Source: Takakia lepidozioides
Lineage: Eukaryota > Streptophyta > Takakiopsida > Takakiales > Takakiaceae
Length of the DNA stretch: 64,000 bases
Reading direction: 5' to 3'
NCBI GenBank assembly: GCA_030704615.1
Contig: CM060733.1
Span: 29,762,001 to 29,826,000 of the forward strand
Shown: positions 30,401 to 42,249 of the stretch, piece after piece
Layout: the number at the start of each line of letters is the position of its first letter
Numbering within the stretch: position 1 is the stretch's first letter
Notes under the pieces: generated by a model
Database searches by the model: none
Seen by the model: the letters and a program-made list of their open reading frames with translations, nothing else
Told to the model about the DNA's origin: nothing
Program-made: the position numbers and the translations under genes

Positions 30401-33400
30401 TCTTTATTGTGATCAGTGTGAGCGTGAATGTAAGAGCCGCTACTCCTCCAATCTGCCTCTGGAATTTTAAGTTTGCAATTAACTATCGTGTAGTTCCATT
30501 GTTTCATTTTGTGTGTGCAGGGGTTGGGGTAACTAGAACTGGAGTTTGAGGGAATGACCTTGTGTGCTGTGAGTAGAGAGCTTAACATGATAGGACCGTT
30601 GTTCAGAAAGGGCTTAGTTATGATGGATAAGGTCATACTAACTTCTGTCCCCTTCTTGCTGAGGATGATCATGGTAGGCTCACTTAAGAATATTTGAGAA
30701 CCATTAAAATGAACATCTCTTCATACCTAGTATATTTCTTAAGATACGAAAGAAAGTATTATCATACACGTTATATGTGTGTCAACCTGAGGTGTTACTT
30801 GGCTCTATGGAACAGTTCATGTAAAATGCTTGCATGCAAATGGGATGCCGAAGATGGATATTTGTCCTCAGGAGAGTTGGTTTTGCGGCCAGTCTTGTGA
30901 CAAGGTCTGTTGTTCACGCACATGTCCCTTCTCTATGCTGGCAGCAGTCTATGTGGGTGACTCATGCTCTGTGATGTTGTTGGGGATTAGAAATAGGCAT
31001 TGGGTTCAGAGGTAGCTCAGGTCTGCCATCCAATTTTGAGCATCACTTGGTATTTCAGGACTCAAAAGTGCAGGGTGGCAGCAGAGAAAGGACTCATAAG
31101 ACGTGGTTTGCCGTAGCCTTGTGGCCATGGACGTGCCCAGTTTGGGCAGAACAAAAGGGACCAGAAACTACCTTTGTGAGGGGCTCACTCTGGTAGTGTG
31201 ACTTACCATAGTACAAATAACTAGTTCAGGCTTTCCGGATATCCTCTAGAAAGCCTTTCACACAAGCATCAATCTGCTGTGTGTGAGCAGCCTAAAAGGT
31301 AGACCCCAACAGGGCCAGGGCTTTAGGCTCAGCCTCAAGATTTTGAAAGTTGGTGAACAGAGGTGCCAGGACAGTGTTCTTGATCGTCCTGAAGGTGGTC
31401 ACTCTCTGGTGAGAGTATCCCGGACAATGTATCAGAAAGTGGATATTGTCTTCAGGTTGCCACACATCAGGAAATTACAATCTCCTCTTCCTCTTTGCAT
31501 CTGTTTTTTGTTCAAAGGAATGCTTCCTGCCCTGAGTTTTAACTGTCAGTCGAGTGCCAAGGGTAGGTTGGCCCTTGAGATCATCCTTAAGGTCCTTGCC
31601 CATGTCATGGACTGGAAACAAGTTCAGGGAAGTTTTATGCCTGGGTCTGGTTTTCCCCGGGAAGTATATCAAAATCCCCCTTTGAGTGAGCTTCAGCTCC
31701 TGCGATCGGAGCTTCGCTTTGTCCAAGACTAGAACTGGCCGGTCGGTCACCTCCTGTGGAATGGAATCCTCCCACACGGCGTCCTCTTCACTGGGGGAGT
31801 GTACATCGGCTAACTTCATTTTCATCGGACAGTCTTTGGTCATCAGATATGGCTTTGGACCGACCCCCCTCCAGGTCACCATCATCCAGTAGGGTCAATT
31901 CTTCTGGACTAATATTCAGATACTTGAAAATCTCTTCTACCCTTTTCTGCCAAGTCTTAGCCTGTTTAACAGGACGGTCTTATGTTCAAGAAATAGCGTT
32001 GATTATCTTAGGATATCTGGTATTAGGCATGCGATTCAACTGACCCCACCATCTGACCTTGAATTGATCCTATTGAGAGCTTAAGGGAGGTATGCCGAAC
32101 TCGGCCCGAACAGCCAGATCAGCTGTTCTAGAACAAGCCAACATGCTTTCTTTGAGCACCGCGACCTGAATGGATTCTAGAGATTTGGGATGATTGGAAT
32201 TGTTGACCCACACAGCAGATTCGTACTCCAAGGCCGGCCTAATAACATTACAAAGCATGGTCCTTTTAACTTCAGTGTTAATCCCTCTGTAGTGGAAAAA
32301 TATAGTGAGATCCATTGCTTGGCGTTCAGCAGAGTGAGAGAGAGAGTGTTTTCAGATTGCGTTGGTTGCTGTAGCCTTGTGGCCATAGTCCCCGTGCCCA
32401 GTTTGGACAGAACAAGAGCACTACCTTTGTGAGGGGCTCACTTGAGTAGTGGGATGTTCCTTGATAAATTAGTTTGGGTTTTCCAGATTTCCTCCAGAAA
32501 GCCCTTCACACAAGCATCACTCTGTTGTGTGCAATCTGCCCAGCAGTTAGTTCCCAACAGGGCCAGAGCTTTAGGCTCAGCCTTGAGATTTTGAACATTG
32601 GTAAAAAGAGGTGCAGGGACTATGTTCTTGATGGTCCTGAAGAGGGTCACTCTCTCATGAGGACATTGCATCGATATTGTCTTCAGGCTGCCCGCACATC
32701 CGGCCTTGACAATCTCCCTTTCCTCTCTGCACCTGTTTATTGTTAAACGTAGAACCCCATCCCTGAATTTATATTTCAGTCTAGTGCCAAGGGTAGGTAG
32801 CCCGTGTCGCAGACTGGAAATTAGCTCAAGAGAGGTTTTATGCCTTGCTGCTTCCCAAATCGCCTTAGACATTTCAGCCTCCAACTTAGCTTCATCTAGC
32901 ACGGACATTTCTTCCTACCTAGTATTCAGGTACTTGAAAATCTCTATTTTTTGGAAGGACATGGCCTGTTTACCAGGACGGTCTTGCTTCCAAAGAGGGA
33001 TAGAGAGAGGTGGTTGGGGGAACTCTACCCTCTTTGTTCCTAGACAGTGTAAAAAGAGGCAGTGTCTCAAACAAGAATTAGGTCTTTGAATGAAATGAAT
33101 CTAAAGAGGAGATGGTTCCACAGATATATACAGGCCTGCGAGGGCTGGTGGGCACCACCAACATCCTGAAGGAGGGCTACTCATGGATGCTGCTGCGCTC
33201 CCGAGATGAAGACCCAGAACTGGATGGTGTTGACAAGGAGCTAATGGCAGAACACGACAGCAAGCTGTCAATTGCTTTGAGTGTAATGCAAGAATGCTTC
33301 AGGCCAATGATTGATCCTCGCACGAAGATAGATGTGATTGCCCATGTTCTCTACAATCGAGGGTGAGCTTCCAATGCCAAACCTTTGTCATGTGCTGTAC

Positions 33401-36400
33401 CATGTTTTTCTTCAGTAGTGTTGCTGATTTCCTGGGTGGCTGGCCGTGTTTTCATCCTTGTGTGGTGTTATTTCTATGCCTCGACTGTTAGGTCTTATTT
33501 CATATGGCTCCGTTGGGAAATAAAGACTTCTAAGAGGTCTCTAGGACAGGCTTTTTGTCACTGTGTGGTAGGCAGAGCATGTGTTACGTATGACTGCATG
33601 TCTACTGTAGTTCAACATTCTGTTCTCTAGTATGATCTCAATGCTACCCTGAAGTCCTTACCCAAAACTTTGTATCCAGATTGTCATTTTCTGCATTCAT
33701 GTTTGCTTCAACTGAGTTCTATGTCCTATGACATAGACCCTGGCACGAGGCATGAGGATAATAACCACTAAGCCCCCGAGTCAGACCATTGTCAAGGAGT
33801 GCATCCATACTTCAAGCAGGAGAGTCTTAGCAAAGCTGGAGGCAGAAACTTTCAATTTGATAACTTCATCCAGCAAGGAGATCTCTGCCTGGGAAATTGC
33901 CTTGGGACACTATGACTTGAGGCCAATGAAGGTCATGGTAGTGCTGATAGCAGTGTAGAAGATCATCTCATAGTTTGTCTGTGTGTGGTGGGTGGCCAGG
34001 TCAAATGTCAATCGACTCAACTTCCGTGGTTTCTACACGATGCTCTTGGAGAGAGGAGATGAGCTTATCTCAGTTGCAACAATCAGGTGCCTTACTTATT
34101 GTTAAAAAAATTTAAGCATAGTTTTGCCAACGTTTAGGTTTATAATAACATGGAGTAAGCAATTTCGGGAAAATTTAGCTATAAGGTCTGAACTCTAGAC
34201 CTTGCCTGGAGGATGTTGAAGCTTGACATTCTGAACTACTTGTCTCACTCTTGGGTTCTAGTTTGTTGTTCTAGTGTGTCCCGCCAGTCCTCCAATGGAT
34301 GTAATGAACTCCTTTACTTTGTCGTGGCCCATAGGTTTTTGGCCCTACTGTGGACGTAATAAAATCGTCCTCTCTTACTGTGTCCTCTTTTTACTTAACT
34401 GTGTTCTGTAGGGTCTCTTTTTGCCAAAGGTGTCAATCCTTGTTGCAAGAGTTACTTCTGGTAGTCACTTGTCAGATGTGATGTCTGAGTTGGTGTTCCT
34501 AACAAGGTAGGGCATCTGCAGAGCCCATGGAGCGCGAGTAGCAGAAATGCCGTTGATTGGTACTCGTTTCCAGTATCGCCGGCAGGGCATGTGCCGCCGA
34601 CTCATGCATGCAATTGAGCAGGTACGGAGCTGCTGGTATCTCAATTCTGCTGATGTGATCCTTCTTCTCCAGTGGATGGTTGATTAGTTCTGGTAACACA
34701 CCACCACGTTTCAATGAGCTCTTGTGGTCTCCCTGTCCAAATTTTTGGGTCTCTATGGCTTTTGGTGTCGAGGGGGGAGAAAGATCGTAACACCCATATC
34801 TAACAGGTTGACCCAGCTATACTTCTCTCCAGCACAGCTGATTAGACCTGTCACTGTGTTACCTGCTCTCTATTCTGGAGTTCTTGAATCTGGTGTATGT
34901 GCATTCAATTGCGTTGTTGGCTTTTCACGCAGATGTTGCAAATGGTAGGCGTAGAGACCTTGGTGCTACCAGCCGTTCCTGAATTGTTGGAGACCTGGAC
35001 AGGGCCGTTTGGATTTCGGCCTATGGACAGTTCTGAGAAAAGGGCACTCATAGAGTTAAATCTCATGGCGTTTCCGGGAACTTCACTATTGCAGAAGTCC
35101 TTGCCGAGAATGCAAGCAAAGCATGCTCTTTCAGGTATCTCTCTCAGCTTATTTCTTTCGCTGTGGTAGCCTTGAAGTCAAGTGAGAGTTGTGCTGTGGG
35201 AGATCTGATCTTCTGCTTCAGTGGAAGTGCTCGTCCATAATGCGCTTCTTGATATGTGTGTATGGTTGTACACGAGCTATTTGGATGAGTAGATTGGTAT
35301 TTTCTGACAGGTTGAAGCTCCCTATCACGATACTCAGATAGGTCAAAGCATGTTTGGTTTTTTCTCCAAGGCTTAGGGGTTTGAGGCTTCCATACTTTTC
35401 CATGGTGATCTCCACTTTGTTTTAAGTTTGTTAAACTGAGCAATACACATTCCAATGGGGCAGGTAAACTTGTGTCAAATTACATGTTGACATTCACAGT
35501 TCGGCATCTGCCACAGCATTTGTATTGTTGATGGGAAGCTATTCAATAGCCTTGGAGATGAGTAGATAGATGAAGTAGATGAAGATTCAGGAATCGTCCA
35601 GCTACTACATACTTTAGGGGGTCTTAATTGTGTTGATTGGGACTGCAGCTCTGGAAGTTGCAGCATGCAAGGTTCAGGAACCTTGTTCACCTGAAAACCA
35701 TCCTGTGGCAACAAAAGTGCTCTCATTCAAGCCTGCAATAGTTTGTACAAGTAGTACAGATACAGATGCTGCAGAAGCTGGGGAAGTTACAAAGCATGTA
35801 CGAGATGAATCGATATATGGACTCGCAGAGTCACCTGCAACCAGAGAGCATGTGCAAGCTATGGGTACCAATGCATCAATGGATTTGTCCAAACTCCCGT
35901 CTATTGCAGCACTACCTCTTTCTGCTGTCGGAGGATTGATGGAACCAACAGGTAGTGGAAGCCTCTCTATCCGGATGAGAGATTCTGCTCGAAGACTTGT
36001 TATTCAGAGTACGGTTGAACAGAATCCTCAGCAAGTTGTACTGGAAAGCAAGGGAACCGAGCATCAGCACAACAGCCTCCAAGCAGACAGGTTATCATTC
36101 TCCTATTGTGACTGTTGCACTCTTCAAGGTTTTTTGTTTCATCTGTGGAGGGAGGTGGATAGTGAAGTATGATGGTAGAATGAAGGGGTTACTGAATAAA
36201 AACAGTAAGTATATATAGGTGATGATAGGGTCCAAGTAGGATGTCTCAAGTTGGACAAATTAGAACATTGTATCATGACTACATGCAGGTCAGGCTTAAT
36301 ATGGGAGCAGGCTGTTTGGTCTTTTTAGAGATATAAAGGTCAAGGCATTTAATATGCTCGAATGTGGCTGCAGGTCCATAGAAAATGGAAGCACCCCAAA

Positions 36401-38299
36401 GCAGCAGCAGGGAGATATGTACAACACAAAAGTAGTTATTGGAACTACACGCTCCAAGAGAATGGTACATACACAGGCCTGGGTTCTACAGTAGTCCATA
36501 GCTTCGAGGGCAATCCTGCATGTCTGCTGTGCTTTGGTAACTATGAGGAAACTATAGAGCATTGTCTTACCAGCTGCCCCTTGGCAAGTCAGGTCTGGGG
36601 ATTGATTTCTGCCTTCTAGAGGTCCCTTCTTTTATGTCATTGCCATGACGGGATACTCTGATATTCTCTGTTGTCATGGCTCAACTTCGTCCATGAGCCT
36701 TTTGGCCCCATATTTCTTTCTTTCTCTGTCTCTGGGCCTCATGTGGGTTTGAGTATTTAGTTTCTTCCCCAGGATGTGGTCTAGTTCAATATAAATGCCA
36801 GCACTTCAAATCAACTTTGTCAGTGAGCTGTGCATAAGCACACAGCAGTTTTAAGCCAAACATTCGGTGGCTGATAACCTTATGACAACAAGGACTCCAG
36901 GATGCTATGTTTGTGGGGTCTGCCTTAAAGATTACACCAAAGCCAAGGTTGACGAGTTTACTTTTTTCTTGGCCTCTCTATCCCCACCTCTCTAATGGCT
37001 GATAGTAGTTTACTCTAGGATGCAGGTTTAGATACCAGATGCCTCTTTTAAGGTTGTGGTTGGGTGTTAGTTCTGAAGTTTGCTGCTGTGTTGAACCAGG
37101 TAAAATCTGTTCAATGGGTGGCGGATGCCATGAAGAAGCTTACAGGCAGTTCGCGATATGCTCGCCCGACCTCCATTGATGATGAACCATGCATTACTGG
37201 TAGTGTTGCTGGAGACATGCCCCTGATAGGGGGGGAAGCGACACTGATTGATGGACTACACACTGTGGATAGCGGTGGAATACTGATAGGGACAACAGTG
37301 AAGCTCACTAAGGAGCTTCCAGAGCCAGAAAATGCTGTCCCTGGGAGCTCAGAAAAACTTATAATACGACTCAAGCTCAGCAAGCAGAAGAAGAAAAAGA
37401 AGGATAAAAACCACCAGCATCACAATGAGCAGGAAAGGGGGCCAGGCACTCATTCGAAGGTTCATGGAAGTGATTCTTTGCTGGTTACCCCCTCAATGCC
37501 CCCAATGCTCCAGACACAGACTGGGGATGTAAGCATGCATATACGCACACAAGACGAGTTTCCGCTGCAAGAAGCACGAAGTTATTCCATGGTTTCTTCA
37601 CCTTTTCAACCTCCTCCAGCATCAGCACCATGCAATCCAGCAGTTGAAGTACTAGATCTTCCAGAACAAGGTGAGATGCAGGGTAATGTAGAAGAGGGAG
37701 CACGCATGCAGATGTGTGAATCTGGTGAACTTGATGGAGGCAGACAGGATGAGGTACACCAGAGTACTCATGGGTCAAAATCACAGGTAAAGGATAGGGG
37801 GTGCACACAGATTGAATCTAGAGGGGAATCAGTGGAGCCACATGCTGCAGCTGCACATGTGATTGAGGGAGGGGCAAGTGCATCAATGGAGTCAGGGATG
37901 ATTGTGAAGGAGGAAGCCATGAGGGAATCATGTCAGGCTATGGAGACAGACTTTGCAGCTACGGCTGAGGAGTGTCATGGCCGCGAGTTCGGGGCAGAAT
38001 TGGATGCATACAAACAAGCCAGGAGAAATGATAAGGAAGACATTGAGATGGGTGTTGTTACAGTAGATGCAACTGTGAACGAGATTTTAGGTCCAACAGA
38101 AGGGTTCGTGGAGATAACACCTTTGTTAGATTCAGAGGACCAGCTCTTCACAATGTTGAGGCAAAGGGCATTGAAAAGGGGTAGGCCATCTTCTGCCTTC
38201 AAATTTCTACCTGTAGTGGGTGGCGATGCAAATCCGATCTTTGGTCGGGTTCGCAGACCAGAGCGGCTGCACTTTGCATCCGGAGAAATCATGGGGTAG
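27373..38299 (+). CDS. IDM1-like PHD-finger / GNAT acetyltransferase gene (multi-exon)
   Basis: Proposed exons: 27373-27468, 27963-30056, 30300-30429, 30816-30904, 33124-33362, 34000-34086, 34522-34621, 34933-35134, 35649-36090 (or 36128) and about 37098-38299. Splice sites follow GT-AG and codon phases agree from exon 1 to 9. Domain order: Agenet/Tudor-like, long disordered region, TPL-binding-like domain, PHD finger, a second Cys-rich zinc-binding segment, GNAT fold, long tail. In Arabidopsis the related IDM1 is a nuclear histone H3 acetyltransferase that reads unmethylated H3K4 and helps active DNA demethylation; the same role is inference here. It is the only gene in the window without visible lesions. 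The join between exon 9 and the last exon is unresolved because phases disagree for the simplest choice; a missed small exon or a 36128 donor with an acceptor at 37070 would fix it. Confidence 0.87.
27963..30056 (+). CDS. PHD-GNAT gene exon 2: Agenet-like, TDBD-like and half PHD finger
   Basis: Two Agenet/Tudor-like repeats: [20 protein letters not shown] at the start, and [17 protein letters not shown] to [19 protein letters not shown] around 28240-28390. A disordered, charged region covers about 28450-29600. The TPL-binding-like domain ([20 protein letters not shown], then [20 protein letters not shown] and HRPCANIYL) lies at about 29608-29870. An AT-hook-like [10 protein letters not shown] sits near 29910. 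The PHD finger starts [19 protein letters not shown] at 29964 and is cut by the donor GTATCT at 30057. Confidence 0.9.
30300..30904 (+). CDS. PHD-GNAT gene exons 3 and 4: rest of PHD and second zinc-binding segment
   Basis: Exon 3 (30300-30429) completes the PHD finger with [14 protein letters not shown] and begins a second Cys-rich domain ([17 protein letters not shown]). It ends in phase 1 at a GTAAGA donor. Exon 4 (30816-30904) continues [20 protein letters not shown] and [10 protein letters not shown]. The join gives the expected CDQCEREFHVKCL. 30430-30815 is intron. Confidence 0.85.
31200..32960 (-). pseudogene. LINE fragments in PHD-GNAT intron 4
   Basis: On the - strand, 32315-32070 reads [20 protein letters not shown] and YESAVWVN, the segment just after the RT of plant LINEs. 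32908-32438 and about 31885-31300 are two related copies of the region further downstream. Both share on the + strand GGGCCAG(G/A)GCTTTAGGCTC, and GGTCCTGAAG or CGTCCTGAAG followed by GGGTCACTCTCT or TGGTCACTCTCT. The order suggests one truncated copy inserted next to another. Antisense to the gene and confined to its intron. Confidence 0.6.
33124..33362 (+). CDS. PHD-GNAT gene exon 5: start of GNAT region
   Basis: Acceptor CCACAG, then [30 protein letters not shown] and [20 protein letters not shown]. This is the conserved segment between the zinc fingers and the acetyltransferase core in IDM1-type proteins. It ends in phase 2 at GTGAGC. Confidence 0.9.
34000..35134 (+). CDS. PHD-GNAT gene exons 6-8: GNAT core
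   Basis: Exon 6 (34000-34086): [20 protein letters not shown] then ELISVATIR. Exon 7 (34522-34621): [20 protein letters not shown] and [13 protein letters not shown], which holds the acetyl-CoA-binding R/Q-x-x-G-x-G/M loop in the form [10 protein letters not shown]. Exon 8 (34933-35134): [31 protein letters not shown] and [13 protein letters not shown]. Phases 2, 0 and 1 at the ends match the neighbours. Confidence 0.9.
35649..36128 (+). CDS. PHD-GNAT gene exon 9: disordered tail
   Basis: Acceptor GACTGCAG, then [20 protein letters not shown] and a Ser/Thr-rich tail ([20 protein letters not shown]). Two donors are possible, at 36091 (GTTATC) or 36129 (GTTTTT); they give different phases. Confidence 0.65.
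36370..36619 (+). pseudogene. LINE zinc-binding (zf-RVT) fragment in a PHD-GNAT intron
   Basis: Reads [20 protein letters not shown] then LASQVWGLI, the CxxC...H...C motif of the zf-RVT domain at the C-terminus of plant LINE polyproteins. It lies between exon 9 and the last exon, same strand as the gene. Confidence 0.7.
37098..38299 (+). CDS. PHD-GNAT gene last exon: long disordered tail
   Basis: An open frame of about 400 codons starting [20 protein letters not shown], with a basic [17 protein letters not shown] patch near 37375 and a conserved-looking end ([39 protein letters not shown]). Stop TAG at 38297. The frame is intact and same-strand. Membership of this gene is inferred from position and openness. 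Confidence 0.65.
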
Positions 38300-40560
38300 G
38301 AAGATTCCCATCAAGAAGCCAGGACCCAAGGTTTAGAAGTGTAAGAGAAGACTGGCAGCCAGCGCTCGTGTGCCTCAAAACTCAAGAACCGTTACTTTTG
38401 GGAGGTAAGCTGCAAAGCAGGGGGTATTGTCATTTTTGTTGAATGTAGTATAGACTCTCAAGAGCATGCACTCTTTGTACAGAGGCCTTTCTCTCCTTGA
38501 ATTTTTCTTTCTAAGCCCCTCAGTTTTTGTTACTGATATTTCAACACCAGCTTGCACCCTGGTTAAAACAGTGCTGAGCTTGAATCATCATTTGCTACTC
38601 TGAACCTTTATATTCCCATTTTCTTAGAAAGTGAATAAGAATCACATTTTTAGTACCCTGAACTATTTTTACGACTGCAATTCAGTAGCGATTGGCATAT
38701 CTGTCATTTGATTCTGCAGAGTAGAATTGAGGAGAGTAGCATGTGGAAATAGCCACCTGCCTGATCCTGCAGGGGCATGCTAGCCTGATGCCACCACTTC
38801 ATTCTCTTGATTGTGTTAGCAGCAATCACCTTTACATCTGCCCAGCCGAGCCAAGGGTCCAGCCAAGTTCTACACAGATTATGAGGCCATGTTTTTGTGG
38901 ATCTTCACCACCAAATTGAGGACGAGATAATGTTACAGGTGTCGTCGATACGTACTTTTCTTTGAACCCCCAACTATACTGAGAGGTGTTTTGGTGGTGA
39001 AAGGAGAAGACTGAAAGCACTATTTTAAGCAGTACGGTTTCTTCTCACAGGTGAAATATTCTGCTGAAGATTGGTCTGGACCTAGACAAGGTATTGGTGG
39101 GAACTCTTTGCATTTATCAAGTACCTTGAAGGGGCCTATGAAGGTGAGTGTTTGTGAGGGAGAATTTAGAAAATAGCCGTGACGGCTTTACTTCACAGAC
39201 GCCACCGTGTCCCAACATGTCATGATCACTTCCTGGTTCAGTGTTGAAGCAAGAATGATCTGCGGGCTATATACTCGCGGTTGCAGTTTGCTGGACCAAA
39301 CCATGTGCTTCAGTATTTGGCGGGTATGGGTAAAATACTGTAGATTCAACCAAATCTTATCAGTTTCATTGAGGACAAGGGACAAGCGGGTGGCACCACA
39401 AGAGATTGGGAAAGTGACTCCTTGTATCAGCTAAGCTCTACATAGATCATTACATCATGCTACTGCCCATGAAGGAGGTTGCCATTGTTCACCACAAAAT
39501 GTCCTTAGCATTTTGCAGCATGCTCAACCCTTCACTTCATTTGTTGAGTGATGCTCTACTACAATTACAGGTTGTACTCTATCTCAGAAACCAGTCAAGT
39601 CCTGTGGTGCTTATAACACCAAAATGCAACTTCCTTGTGTGATCTTTCACCCACCATCTTACATTCAATTGTTGTTTGTGGAGTGACTTAAGATGATACT
39701 TCCACCGGGCCTAGTCTCTAGCTGAGCGGAAACTCCACTTGAGCAGACAATGCTGAGGGTTGCACAATGCTTTTCTATGCAGTGATTACTTTACTTGCTT
39801 ATGTGTACAAGGTTCTTAGTCTGCAGAGGAATGCCCATAATGGCATCTAGTCGGCAGATCCTGCTCTAGCTTGTTGTGAAGTCCACGCATCACCCTCATA
39901 TTCTTATCACCATCAAACCCCTGTACTATGTAAAAACGACAACGGAGCCACACAGAAAAGTCATGTTTTGGAGAATCATTCCCCTGATTTTGTTTCGTGA
40001 AGGAAACACCCCGGAACAATTGAAAGGTTGCAAGGATTGTATGTGCAAGGGTCAAAGCTGTTATGATTTACCAGGTACCCTTGGATTAGTGTCCGACACA
40101 ACTGACTCAACTTTATGGAGTTGAGGAATTACACAGCGAGACACAGATCGGATGATGGGAATTTGTGAGGATTAAGACATCACAAGAAGTCGGGGGAGTC
40201 TGCAGCTTACTAATGTATCTATGTGCAGTCCTGCGCTTGTGTTGAAAGTATGAGTGCGAGCCAAGAACTGGCAGTGATGGTGGTTTTTTCTAACTCTGAT
40301 TTGTACCATGCAAATGTCCTCTGTAGCCATGGCGCAACCGAGTGTAGTCGAGCAGCCCGCTTTGTTGACAAGTTCGGGAGCTCACTTAAAAATTCCTGCT
40401 GGAAATAGGCCACGAGGGCATACAGCATGCAGGCAAGCAACAGATGACAGTACATTGAAGGATTCACCATAACCTGCAATCTATAAATCGAAAGGTTTGG
40501 AAATCTATCGAAAACAAACGATCGAAACATGCACCTTTGCTAGGGGTGACTTCCACACAG
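38300..40560. other. gene-free stretch after the PHD-GNAT gene
   Basis: Probably includes the 3' UTR of the PHD-GNAT gene. No recognisable coding sequence; short ORFs on both strands look random. Confidence 0.5.
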
Positions 40561-40599
40561 ACAGACATTTGGTTTCCATATCTCGACGTTCGAGCGCCC

Positions 40600-40870
40600 G
40601 GTCAAATGGGACTTCAAGTGAGGAGCAAGTGTTACTCGCTATCAAGCATAGTATGCGGAAACACCATGGGAGCCATGGTGAATTGGACTACTGCAAGTGA
40701 TTTCTGTACCTGGGCCGGGGTGACTTGCCAAACTTTGTTGTTTGTGGGACTGGATTTGTTAAGCATGCACCTGCGGGGCACAATCACACCCCTAAATCGG
40801 CAACCTGACCTTTCTACAGGACCTGTATCTTGACAAGAATAGTTTGACAGGTCAAGTTTTCTGTTCTGAT
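40600..40870 (+). pseudogene. LRR receptor-kinase relic, N-terminal exon
   Basis: Three frames together give an LRR N-terminal cap and first repeats: EEQVLLAIKHSM, then NWTTASDFCTWAGVTC, then a spoiled LDLLSMHLRGTITPL and FLQDLYLDKNSLTGQ, followed by a GTCAAG-type donor. The order is that of LRRNT_2 plus LRRs of plant receptor-like kinases. Frameshifts and the copia insertion in the following intron show it is a pseudogene. The continuation is at 45085. Confidence 0.7.
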
Positions 40871-40944
40871 TTTGGTTTTTACTCGAGGGTAACGGTGTTG
40901 GTCAAGCCTGCAAAATTGTATATTTGTTTACTCTCTGTCCTGAT

Positions 40945-41215
40945 TGTTAGAATTATCAGACCTTCCTGCAGCGCACCGTCCGGCTAATTAAGCGAACTTT
41001 AGTGATGTCCACACGATCACCGACTCTATAGGAGCACAATTATTGATTACTTAGGAGTAGTTGGTATTCTTTGGCTCTTCTACTTAATTGAGCCCTTTAC
41101 ATTTAGTAGGCTTAGTGGTGCCACTTGTGTATATATTGCTGGCCTTACTCTGGCAGTATAGTTGTTGTATTCCGGTTCTAGATCCTTGGCTGTATAGTGC
41201 TCTTCATTTTTAACA
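40945..41215 (+). repeat. copia B 5' LTR
   Basis: 271 bp, TG...CA, with GTATATATTG as the only TATA-like box; that 8-bp block is missing from the 3' LTR. Confidence 0.95.
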
Positions 41216-41459
41216 TGGTATCGGAGCTAGTCAGAAGGGGACCGTGGGAATGTTGAAAGTTTTAGAGGTACTAGGAAAACCTCTGGTATGTAGCACTGCT
41301 CCACCATCCGTACGTTGTTGTAGACAGGGAGTCTTCATCATTTTTTTTAAAGTCTTTGTGGAGCACTGCTCCAAAGCAATAGAGTATCTGTCGACTCTCG
41401 TAGTGTAGTGTCTGTATGACCGTTGACGTTGACGTGTTCTCAGAAAAAATGTTGCCATC

Positions 41460-42245
41460 ATGTCTCATCTCGTAGAAAGCTCTATCACCGAGGCCAACAA
41501 GCTTATAGGTTAGTCAAACTACAGTGTCTGGAAGTTTAAGATTCGTAATATTCTTATGAGAGAAGATCTTCTTGACTTTGTAGAAGAGGATGTGGTCAGG
41601 TGAAGGTGAAGAAGAGGTTTTCGATCGTCATAAAAGAAGGGCTCTCACGATCATAAACTTGTCTGTCTCCGACAAGATCATCCCTTACATCCAAAACTTG
41701 CGAGAACCCAAGGAGATTTGGGACACCTTGTCAAGGCTGTATGAAGTCAAAGCCTCTTCTCGTAGATTACTCATTAGGAACAAACTGACGAACCTCAAGA
41801 TGGAGGAAGATGCTCCAATGGAGAGCTTCCTAGAAAGTGTCAAAGATCTCCTGAATCAACTTGCGGGATTTGGTGAGAAAATTTCTGATGATATCATTGT
41901 GGAAATGGTATTAAATGCTCTCCCTGAAAGCTACGAGTTTTATGTGCAGTCAATACTCGGTCAGAGGGACCTTTCATCTATGGAAGAGCTTATAGCTAAG
42001 CTTCTTCATGAAGAAAGCAGACGTGAACTCCGCAACAAGAAGAAGGATGAGAAGCATTATGGGTTAACATGCTCGCAAACACTTTGACGATGACAAGGAG
42101 CTTGGAGGTGGGAAACAAGCGTTTGACAAGAAGCGAAGCAGATGCAACCGCATGCGGAAGGTTTGGGCACTGGGCAAAACATTGTGCTGTGCCATATGAA
42201 GAAATTCTCAAACAACGAGCCAAACAAGTGAACGCGGTAGAAGAG
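41460..42245 (+). pseudogene. copia B gag
   Basis: ATG at 41460 starts MSHLVESSITEANKLIG, a stop TAG, then SNYSVWKFKIRNILMREDLL. A frameshift near 41600 leads into the UBN2 domain (ALTIINLSVSDKIIPYIQNL, EIWDTLSRLYE, ESFLESVKDLLNQLAGFGEK). A damaged zinc knuckle CGRFGHWAKHC is at about 42152-42184. Confidence 0.9.
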
Positions 42246-42249
42246 GATT

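Noticed and set aside
31283-31732. 149-codon + strand ORF in intron 4
   Set aside because: Antisense shadow of the LINE fragment on the - strand.
36279-36562. - strand ORFs with hydrophobic stretches in the intron at 36.3-36.6 kb
   Set aside because: They are the antisense of the zf-RVT LINE fragment.
37111-38292. - strand ORFs opposite the last PHD-GNAT exon
   Set aside because: They lie opposite a single uninterrupted 400-codon frame with plausible chromatin-protein tail composition.
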